Shown: piece by piece, positions 49,115 to 58,923 of the stretch
Numbering within the stretch: position 1 is the stretch's first letter
How the letters are laid out: every line of letters starts with the position of its first letter
NCBI GenBank assembly: GCA_030248195.1
Contig: JASAND010030450.1
Span: 124,001 to 188,000 of the forward strand
Length of the DNA: 64,000 nucleotides
Direction: 5' to 3'
Source of the DNA: Trissonchulus latispiculum
Lineage: Eukaryota > Nematoda > Enoplea > Enoplida > Ironidae
Made by a program: the position numbers and the translations under genes
The notes under the pieces: model-generated
Seen by the model: only the letters and a program-made list of their open reading frames with translations
Told to the model about the DNA's origin: nothing
The model's database searches: none

Positions 49115-50890
49115 TGATTGAAGACCAAAAAACTGAAGCTATGCGCTATTGCAAAAGGCATGGAGGATTATGTAAGCTTGTCTTTGGTAAAACGGCCAAA
49201 GAAAACTCCTGAAAAGAGGAAGCTTATAGCGAAGATTATCGATGGATGTGACAATGAAGCATGGCGTATCAGATTTATTGATAGTTATCAGTTTCTTGCT
49301 GCCGCGACTAGTTTTAACATAGATAACTTAGGTAAATATCATGATTGGTATCTGCTATCTGATAGTTTATTGCTGGCTGATGTTTTTGAGAACTTACTTA
49401 TTTTGTCTTCAGCACTATGGCTTGGATCCCATTCATTACACCACTCTGCCAAGTTTTGGATGGGATGCCTGCCTTAAGCTGACAGATATTAAACTGGAAC
49501 TTCTCAAGGACATTAACCAGTACATGTTCTTTGAACAAGGGATTCGCGGTGGAGTAGCGATGATTTCACATCGTTACGCCAAAGTGAATAATCCCTATGT
49601 ATCTTGTTATGATGCTTCAGTGCCAAACTCATATATCTTGTATTTGGACGCCAATACCTTGTATGGCTGGGCAATGAGTCAGAAACAACCCTATTCCAAT
49701 TTCCATTGGCTTTCAACATCTGAAATTGGTAAAATTAATTGGGAGGTTGTGAATGAGGAGTGGGAGGAGGGGTATGTTTTGGAAGTTGACTTGGGGTACC
49801 CAAAAGAGTTGCATGATTTGCACATCTTGTATCCCCTGGCCCCTGAAAAAAATGGTGATTTGTAATGATATGTTGTCTTCTTATTGCAAACAGTTACAAG
49901 AGCGTCTCGGTATTAAGGCTGGTATGGTGCACAAACTCGTGCCTAACCTTCATAACAAATAAAAATATATCATTCATTTTCGTAACTTAAAATTATGTTT
50001 ATCATTGGGCTTAAAAGTTGAGCGTGTGCATCGTGTCCTTGCCTTTCGACAGTCTGCGTGGATGCATAAGTATATCAGTTTTAATACTGAGCTGCGGAAG
50101 CAAGCTAAATCAGATTTTGAAAAAATCTGTTTAAGCTTCTAAATAGTGCTATGTTTGGTAAAACTATGGAAAATGTACGTTTTTATCTTGATGTAGAAAT
50201 TGTACATGAACAGTACCGATTCCGTGAACTTGTTGCTAGTCCTCGTTTTCAGCGAGTTACTGCTGTTAATAAGGAGTGGCAGTTTGCAGGAGTCGAGCAG
50301 TGATCGAGCTTAATAAACCTATATATGTTGGGTTTACTGTGCTGGATCTGTCTAAACTGCTTATGTATGACTTCCATAACAATTATGTTATTGCAAAATA
50401 TGGTAATTTTGTTAAACTGTTATTCACCGACACTGACAGTCTTTGTTATTGTATAGAGACAAATAATGTGTATACAGACTTATATGGTGATAAAGATATG
50501 TTTGATTTTAGTGACTATCCTACTTTGTACTCTTTAAAAAATAAAAAGGTGATCAGAAAAATGAAGGATGAAACTTCGGGTACTCCTATCTCAGAGTTTT
50601 GTGGGCTACGTGCCAAAATGTATAGCTTTGTATGTAATGGTTCTGATAAAGGCGTGCTAAAGGAGTTAAGAAATGTGTTGTAAAAAATGTATTGTGTCAC
50701 AATGATTTATGTACGTTGTTTATATGATAAGTGTGTTCGTCGGAATCTAATGGATATGATCAGAACCGATAAACACCAACTCTATTCAATAAAATCTAAC
50801 AAAATCAGTTTATCAGCTTTTGATGATAAACGTTATATTCTTGATGACGGTATTACGTCGTATGCTTATGCACATTATGCTATTGTCTAA
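49115..50890 (+). pseudogene. Inverted, decayed copy of the polymerase 3' half
   Basis: Plus-strand copy of residues about 330-1001 of the polymerase at 44631-47636, opposite in orientation. It starts abruptly at KTKKLKL, lacks about 78 residues between FLAA and SFNIDN (from about 49305), and has several frameshifts (about 49400, 49852, 50125 and 50650) and stops. Motifs Pol A (YLDANTLYGWAM) and Pol C (DTDS) remain. The copy keeps glycine in Pol A where the longer gene has aspartate, so the two copies have diverged independently and this copy keeps the family-typical residue there. It cannot make a full product. Confidence 0.88.
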
Positions 50891-51420
50891 TTGTTGTCAT
50901 TTTTACGCTGTTATTCTTATGTATGTATGTACTGTGTTTCAATAAACACTGCAAATGGTGTGGATGTGTGCTTAGGTTTTGTTTAGGACATATATAGGCT
51001 GAGGTTTGTTTGACTAGTTTCAACTGGAACTTAGACTGATCTAACCAACTAGCATTCATTCACTAGCAAGAGTAATATATTTGAAAATTCCGTAAACGTA
51101 ATTTGTCATAAATAATAGTACGGTCTGATATGCGGTGATTGAATAACCTTATTCCCAGTAATTACGTCAATATTTAACCGAGGCGGTGTAAATGTATCCA
51201 AAACCGTGAAAAGAAGGGCATAATTCTAGTAAAATAATAATAGATTAACCAATAATTAGGTATAAATAAGTTGATATTAATATCTTAATTAGCCTTGTAT
51301 GATACATTGTGTTTGAAGACATAAGTACTACTGATGCTAGGAAATCGTTTGCTAGGAAATTCAACTTTGCCCACCTGCCCACAGTATGGGCACACGCTCA
51401 ATCGGTATTTTTATACTACT

Positions 51421-53755
51421 TAGTTTTACTTTTATGTAGGATTTACTTTTAAACTAGCAATAGGTACCAATTTAATAGCTTATCTACAACTTTTGAATCC
51501 ACAACACCAAATTTTTCATATTTTAAAAAAGGAAGCCGACATAGCATTTTGCCGAAGCTAGTACTGATGTTGGTGGTCGCCTGTTGTTGAAAGTTGACCA
51601 TGCGAGATCGTTGCTAAGGACCAGTGGATCAAGAATCTGGTTTCTCAGAGACCGCCATTGTCCCAAAGGCTGACCTTCGTGACTGTGGGCAGAAGCAGGA
51701 TCCAAAGGAGGAGCCAAGATCTGTGGTCTTTGTGTGGAAATCACGGATGCAGGAAAGGTTGTTTTGGATAAGGTCAAAGGAAACGAGTCCAGATATGGAA
51801 TCATTGCAGAACACAATTAGATATATTTTAAGAGCTGTGAAAACCTACCAACTGCATAACATAACATGACATAACATAAAAACAGCATTGCTAATCACCG
51901 ACTTAGATTTTAGACCAGTTTTGAGCATTTGTTGACACTTTGAAGTTTTTGGCATTTTCAACTGCATAACTATTCAAAATGTACTTATATTTCTAGGCTT
52001 GCGAAAACTTTTCCAAAGCAGTTACGACTTTTCTACATCAGCTTTTTCATAGCAGTTAGTTTTTAGGAGAGTACATCTGATCTCTAAAAATGCAAGTTTC
52101 GCTTTCCTGAGTGCCAAGCTTTCCAAGCAGCCAGCCGAAGGTTTAAAAAGCTAAAAACACAAAACCAAGAGGGGCATCAAATGTATTTTTGGTACGAAAC
52201 TGCTAAGCTGGTTCTTAATTGCCCAAATGTTGCCACATAGCAAGATTAATGCACTCAGTCACTTGAACTGTTCAAAATTGCATTTGGATTTCGTAGTTGC
52301 AATGTCAATCCGTTTTTCGATTCTGATTCTTTTTACAGTTTATGCTTATTTCAAAAGCTTACAACATTAGTTTATGCTGAGCTAACAGATAGATGCACTG
52401 AAAAAGACTTCAGTTTCGTGTCCTGAAGAAACCTCCTCTACGCAACTTTTCATCCCAATCCAAACCAAGATTTCTCGGGTTTCGGTACCATGAAAAGACA
52501 ATATTGATTGAGAGTAAGGGGTTTCTTCCTATTGTAGGAGGTTTCGAGTTTTAAGTTTTTTTAGGTGCGTGCTCGCTGCCTTGGCTGGCCCTATGTACGG
52601 TATTTTTTGTTTTCTTTTTCATTCATTCCTGTTATACTAGCAGCTTTAATCTTGTTGTATTTTACTCATTCCCGTTGTTTCGGGTACCTAACTGTCGGTT
52701 TGTGTTTCCTTTCTTTACTGTCTAAAAAGTAGTACACTATTGCTTTCATTCAAAATTCTTGCCATTATTTGTGCTTCCATTGCTTGTAATGTCATTGTAT
52801 GATTCTTTATTCCATAGTGCTGTACTACTTTGTGCCGTATCATACTGCCTTGCTTGCAGGCATTGACCTGCATATCCGGTTGTTTGTTTTGTTAGTTTCT
52901 GAATCTAAGCAAATTCTTTGTGAAAATAAGATCAGTCGGAGGTGCGTGAAAATGTTGGGATAAGTTCAAATATCCTCCGTTTTGTCACTGCGAACTTGAG
53001 CAGTTCTGTATAAAGTTTACTGCTTCATCGTACGTAGTTTAGTAGGTAGTTCTAGTAGGTATATCTTGTAGCGAGTGTATTGTCTGTTTTGTTTTATCCA
53101 GTTTGGATAACCGGTAGTTGGAACCCTTGTCTTGTGTTATGGCGTTCAAACTGTGTTGTGTTTCTGGAGCGGTCCTCCAGCAGTAGTTTCAGGTTGTACT
53201 TTTTGTGTATTGCACAAAAAACCGTTTTATCGTACTTGTAGCTAAGCTACCGAGGCTAATTTCTCTCTTAATTTACTAATTTGGCCGTCTTTTTGTACTC
53301 GCTGTGAGGGCGCACATTTAAAAAGAGGGGTAGTTTGTGGAAACTTCCTTTAGACTCACTTCTTTCTATTTGAAATCATGGGAAATTTTACGTGAATAAA
53401 TATATGCAAATTAAACATAGCTACTCACTAGCTTTACACTATGGCTGAAATTTGAAGAAGGTAGTGTGGGCTTTTAGGTTAGGTTAGGTTGATTTTAGGG
53501 GTGTCATCCTTGTGGTGATCGGCAGCTGAGACATTGTCTCTACGTTGTGTATTTGTGTGAGGTCAAGTTTGTCGTTTAAACTTAAGTCTGTGATTTTTGT
53601 GGTGCGCAGATAGATGTTCATTTTTGGTGAAATTTCCATTAAAGTAGTCGTTTTCTAATTTTTAATTGATTTTACTTATTTCACACCTAGATACGAGTGA
53701 GGAGATTAGGCGAACACTACCGAAATAGTGAACCTGCACAAGTTATATTTCGATT
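51421..53755. other. Gene-free stretch right of the PolB element
   Basis: Only short frames of no known family (for example 51624-51869). No repeat borders recognised. Confidence 0.5.
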
Positions 53756-53884
53756 ATGAGTCAGCAGCAGCAGCAACAGCAGCAGCAAACAAAATTGCCA
53801 GCAGCACCTAAAATTCTTTTCTTACTTTTTACACTAACATTCAGCTTAACTCTAGCGCAGTACAAAGAACTAGATACAAGTCTG
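53756..53884 (+). CDS. Candidate signal-peptide first exon (poly-Gln leader)
   Basis: From ATG at 53756 the frame reads a short leader with eight glutamines, then a strongly hydrophobic stretch (ILFLLFTLTFSLTLAQ) that ends at a plausible signal-peptidase site. A possible donor, CTG|gtagag, ends the exon at 53884; otherwise the frame stops about 20 bases later. It lies upstream of the plus-strand sushi gene and could be its first exon, but the donor is phase 0 and the sushi exon needs phase 1, so an unseen exon would be required. It may belong to another gene or be chance. The CAG run is also a short microsatellite. Confidence 0.35.
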
Positions 53885-54383
53885 GTAGAGGTCGCAAGCA
53901 CGCACTAACATAGATTGTTTATTTGTTTTCTGTTTTATGTTATTTTTTCGTGTCGTTTACGATGTTTGTATATGTTGGAACATAATTATATATTGTACTT
54001 GTCTATATTTTAGACGATTGATTTTTGTTTTGAATTTGATTACAAGTTCGAAACATTTACACTGAAAAAGAAAAATCATATACTTATGTATTTAATGAAA
54101 ATTAATATGTTACAAATGCCTAATAATACACATGTCATATGCAAATTAAGGCAAACAAAATTTTAAAATTCCCCTTTAAAATCACGAAGTTTTTCCATAT
54201 TTGAACTCAGGGTGGTCGAAAACAAACCCATAGCAAATATTGGCTTATCGTATAGTATAGTATTGTATGTATGGCTTATAATCAAGTTCTAAGAATTTGA
54301 GGGGTGAAGGATGATCGAGCAAGACCCAACATTCAGTCAGACAGGAGACGTTCTCAACCTAATCTTAGTTCATCATATGTCTA

Positions 54384-55496
54384 CAGTACCAAGAGTACAT
54401 AATATAAGAGTATGAAACTCTTACACTAGCATGTACAAATCATGCTAGGTATGCTCGGTTCATTAACTCGGGACCCCCCCCGTAACTTCCGGGGGGAGGG
54501 GTCCACTTTGCACTAATTACACGCTTTCATATAAGCGTGTGTCTGCTCGCTGATTTGCCCATTAGCCTAAGGCTTACTGTAAGTAATTTATTAGTTACTT
54601 TAAATAATTAATTATAACTTTAATTAGCTTAATGCAATTAAGAAACTAATCCGACAACTTTGTAGCTTTTGTTGTATATATTAAAGCTTTTGAAGTGACA
54701 TTGTTGGTAAAATTGGCCAAAACAAACCAGATCGACTTAAAGGTCACGTTGAAAAGGCCTAAAATTGGCTAGGAATTTACGCATTCTGATAATTCCTCAG
54801 CAAAATTTGAAATACGGTAGTATAACCAAGAGTACATTATAGATAAGAGTAAGAGACTCTTACACTAGCATGTACAAATCATGCTAGGTATGCTAGGTTC
54901 ATTAACTGGGAACCCCCCCCCCCCACGGTAACTTCCGGGGGGTCCCACTTTGCACTAATTACAGGCTTTCATATAAGCGTGTGTCTGCTCGCTGATTGGC
55001 CCATTAGCCTACGGCTTACTGTAGGTAATTTATTAGATATTTTAATGAATTAATTATAACTTTAATTAGGTTAATTCAATTAAAAAACTAATTCGACAAC
55101 TTTGTAGCATTTTTTCTGCTCTTTCCAATGATATAAAAATTATTGCACACTACATTCCTGCGAATTTTTGTATTGTGCAACAATTTTTAGATCATGGGAA
55201 AGAGCAGAAAAAAGTGCTACAAAGTTGTCGATTTACTTTTTAATTTCATTAACCTAATTATAGTTATAATTAATTAATTAAAATTACTAATAAATTACCT
55301 ACAGTAAGCCGTAGGCTAATGGGCCAATCAGCGAGCAGACACACGCTTATATGAAAGCGTGTAATTAGTGCAAAGTGGGATCCCCCCGGAAGTTACGGGG
55401 GGGGTCCCGAGTTAATGAACCGAGCATACCTAGCATGATTTGTACATGCTAGTGTAAGAGTTTCATACTCTTTATTATGTACTCTTGACAGTACTG
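54384..55496. repeat. Triplicated repeat: two direct copies and one inverted copy forming a hairpin
   Basis: Copies at about 54384-54670 (direct), 54820-55110 (direct) and 55195-55496 (inverted). Shared blocks: CACTAGCATGTACAAATCATG, GTAACTTCCGGGGGG, CACGCTTTCATATAAGCGTG (a hairpin on its own) and TGTCTGCTCGCTGATT. The outer ends are inverted (ACAGTACCAAGAGTAC against GTACTCTTGACAGTAC). The second and third copies pair around a CTCTTTCC/GGAAAGAG centre near 55150. Confidence 0.8.
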
Positions 55497-55735
55497 GTCA
55501 AAATTACATTCCCTTTACATGCGCGTGCACGCACAGGCAGTGAACGCACGCACAAGGCAGTGAGTGAGTCACTGCCAGTGACTGCGGTCACTGCCTGCAC
55601 TATGTTCCTAGCTAAGTTAAAGTTAAGTCTATGCTTGCGCCTTCCTTTCAGTTTAGCCTTTAGATGTTTTTGCAAGAGCTAGCATCTTTTTGCTGCTATA
55701 AAAGAACCAACTTTAAATGCCAACAGAGTGTAAAC

Positions 55736-56665
55736 TAGAGATGAGGATTTTGGCTCGCGGCTCGCCTCGCCTCGCGAGCCGAGCCGAGCCGAGCCGGCAA
55801 CAATTTCTCCCGAGCCGAGCCGAGCCGAGCCCCGGAGAATTGAAACTCCGAGCCGAGCCGAGCCGAGCCGACCCTATCGAAAAATTTTAAGTTCACTGTA
55901 ATTACTTCCGAATCTGTACAAACAAAATAGTCAACTAATTCAATGAATTCTGTCCAACGTGTCATATTTAGTATTATCAAAAATATTGCAATTAAAATTT
56001 GCATTGTCTTACTACTGTGGCTTTGGGTTTTTGTAGTAATCTATCTGATAGCAGAAAAGGAAAAGGTTGTAAAAGTGCTGATTATATACCAGAAATACTA
56101 TTAGTTTAGAGTTTAAAATTATTCTGCATAATTACAGTTGACTACTATTATGGCTACGATCGGCAGAGAGCAATTAGAGGATTTGAAATTTTCTAAAATT
56201 TAAAAAAATAATGTGAAAGAATTCTGAATTTTATTGCTGAGTTCTGAAGCATTTTGCAATTTATCAGATTATGCCTTTCCAAAAGACTGCGGAAAACAAA
56301 GTTTTCTCGTGATTTTTTCGGCGTTTATCACTGATTGCTTTCCATATTGTATACATAGAATAAAATAATAAATTTTAAGCAAAACAAGCATGAATGGGCC
56401 CCAGCCCACTTTCGTAGAATATACATTTACCAAATATCAATATCACTAAACCTTATAATCGTAGACTCTGCAGCTCGCAGTGTCTCGGTAAAAATGGAAT
56501 TGTGGTGACTCTCACTGGTACAAAAGCTAGACAGTTGTTTTCAGGACTTTTGTCAAAAACAAGGAAGAAAATCCACAATTCGGTGGAATCGGTCAAATTT
56601 CAAATTTGAAGCTGGCCGAGCCGAGCCGAGCCGAGCCGGAAAATCCCGGCTCGTCCTCATCTCTA
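55736..56665. mobile_element. hAT-like MITE with perfect TIRs, 8-bp duplication GTGTAAAC and GAGCC repeats
   Basis: Perfect 12-base terminal repeats TAGAGATGAGGA / TCCTCATCTCTA, flanked by GTGTAAAC (55728-55735 and 56666-56673). Both ends carry tandem 5-mers GAGCC/CCGAG (55770-55870 and 56618-56650), which extend the inverted pairing. 930 bp; a minus-strand frame rich in Ala-Arg-Leu-Gly-Ser comes only from the 5-mer repeat. Confidence 0.88.
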
Positions 56666-57362
56666 GTGTAAACTAGGTTATACACAGAAAACAGACATCC
56701 TGACGGAAATGCTCAGCTGTGTTCGGTAATACAGACGTTTATGCCGTCTGACTTCAGAATTATTAATTGTGCATTGGATTTCTGTTTTAAAACAATGACA
56801 AACAAACTAGCTGACAATTTTAAAATTGACACCGCGAAACTCGAAACGAAAAAGTGTAGAAATCAAATGTTTACAGTGGTACTTCAAGCTCAGATTGTTA
56901 TTTCCTGTTCTAAAATAACAAACTGATGTCCATGTCCAGCTGGCATATGCAAAGCAGCAAAACTTAATATTAATACAAATTTGTACTTTTTAAATTTGCA
57001 AAACAAAACTTTGTTTCTATGGAAAAAATGTTCAAACTTAAATTTAATTTCCAAAATCAATTTTCGTGAAAAATAACAAAGTTAGGAACCACGTCAAAAA
57101 TGGGCGTTAAATATATCCTGTACATGATTTATTTGCACGATATGATTCGTGCAGAAATCGTGTAAGCGCTTAGCTTTAATGTCTTTTATTTTGAAGTTTT
57201 TATGAGAAACCTGAAACACAGTGCGGAAACTTGTAGCAAACAGCTTATGCTTAACTGTTTCATCCATTCTTTTGGACGTGAAAGATTAACAAACTGCTTC
57301 TTGCCGGAAACTAAAATGGATAGGAAGAAAATTCAGCAAAAAAGAATCGTGTAAAGATCGTG

Positions 57363-58352
57363 TTAAGGGGGTGATTCCCTTTGGTCACATCAAGTTTGCA
57401 CCATTATTACTCATTCATTACTTGGAGTTAAGAAGTGATTTTTATATAAAAATGTAGCTTGACATTTTCTCTTTTTAATGCATGCGATGAAACTAATGTT
57501 GCTTTTCTAAAATATTTTAAACCCATTTTAGAAGAACTATAATTTTCCGGACTTTTTGCAGACTCAAGTAAGTTTTTTCGCGAGACATCGGTTATATCAT
57601 TAGATACCTCCATCAAATAGCTGGGGACGATTTTTTTATTTATTGTGAAATCGCTCTTCGTTGTGGAGAAATAAGCTGAAATGTGTGCGTAACCTGTATT
57701 CTGCCTACTTTTTCCAAATTTCTCAAGCGATTACTTTAGCTAGAAAGCAGCAATCGGGACAACTAAAAAATCGTCCCTGGGTATATTTGTGCAGAACGTA
57801 TTAAGGTAAGTAGCAGCCCTCCAGCTTGCATGGTGAATGCTCCACAATCTTTGGAAAAAATTGATCGTGTTTTTGCAAAAACTACATTTTTATGATAGCA
57901 GCCTACAGGATAGCAGTTGGAAGACGATCATGCGTCGGATAATTTGTCCCTGTGAGACCTTCCTATCGACGCCCTCAGTTTGATTTTACGGCTTGCGTAG
58001 GTCAAGAAATTTTTGATTACTTGATTTCTGCAAAAATGACAAGTTTTCGACGCCAAAACAAGAAAATCGGCTATATCTCACGGTAGTGAAAAGGTAGAAA
58101 GTTGCTTTAAAAAGCAAAAATATGAAACTCAATGAGATCTTTCGAATGAATATATTCATAACTGTGTAGCTGCTACCAAACTTTCAGAAATTGGGAAAAA
58201 CCGCCCTGACCGGAAATCTCGAATTTTTGAATCGGGATTGCGCGGAGGGTGTTAGAACGCTAAAAGAACTTATTTTGGAAAGTTTCGTCAAATTTCATCT
58301 TCATTTATGCCGCCAACCAACAATATGTGACCACAAGGAATCACCACCTTAA
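57363..58352. mobile_element. TTAA-flanked 1-kb inverted-repeat element, copy 2 (inverted relative to copy 1)
   Basis: Begins TTAA-GGGGGTGATTCCC and ends GGAATCACCACC-TTAA. The whole length aligns with the reverse complement of 18036-19021, including the block about tolerating a helix-like TTGATATAAAAATG patch and the GCGGAGGGTGTTAGAACG patch. Non-coding and presumably mobilised in trans. Confidence 0.8.
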
Positions 58353-58923
58353 CTAATAATAAATCGTTTGAGATTCGTGTAAAATAAATCGTTTACACGA
58401 TTTTATTTTTGACACGGTTCCTTAATTAAACTGTTCTCACAGAAGTGGAGATTTTTCAAAATATCAGTATAAAAACCAATCTTTCCAGCCACTTTTACTT
58501 GTGTCTTAGCTAGATTTTTCTTTCCTCATGTTCCTAACGGCTGCACCTTAGGCTAGGACTCCGGCCCGGCATACTTAACCGTCTGAACTAACGACTGGAA
58601 GTGGATAGTGGATAGCGTTACACATAAAGGCTAATATTAAGGATTTGCGGTTATTTAGATATGAGTCAGTATTTCCCCACAGTCGTATATGTTCATTGGT
58701 GCTAAGTGTTCAAATTGATTTGCCGATGTTGAAGAAAATCGCAGTGCTCTGTTTTACAACTTTTGTTAGTGTTCCTCAGTGTGGGTAGACTTCAGAAAAC
58801 AAAACTATAGTCACGCTTTTAAGGGATTGTCATTAAGGCATTAAGGCATTCTCAAATCCAATTTCAGCTAAAGGTGTTTTCATTGCGTGCCTACAGAAAC
58901 TGTCGATCGGTTTTATTTTTCAG

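Larger units (their letters stand above)
44105..51420. mobile_element. PolB-coding foldback element (Polinton/Maverick-like derivative) with long inverted arms
   Basis: The ends are inverted copies: AGTAGTATAAAAATACCG begins at 44105 and its complement ends at 51420. Inside the ends both sides share the same 530-base terminal stretch, with the GTGTGCCCAC..GTGGGCA motif, and then the 3' half of a DNA polymerase B gene. Left arm is about 44105-46650, right arm about 49115-51420. The unpaired middle (46651-49114) carries the polymerase N-terminal half, a C2H2 zinc-finger coding region and its presumed upstream control region. No integrase, packaging ATPase, protease or capsid gene is present, unlike a full Polinton of 15-20 kb. 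A clear 6-bp target duplication was not found (GAAAAT left, TAGTTT right). It may be a deleted and inverted-duplicated copy, or a minimal PolB-only element. Confidence 0.8.

Noticed and set aside
44099..51426. 6-bp target duplication for the PolB element
   Set aside because: The flanks GAAAAT and TAGTTT do not match; shifting the ends gives only a 4-base match (TAGT), which is weak.
54384..55496. CRISPR-like array because of regularly spaced repeats
   Set aside because: Eukaryotic context, units of 290 bases with one inverted; it is a transposon-derived cluster.
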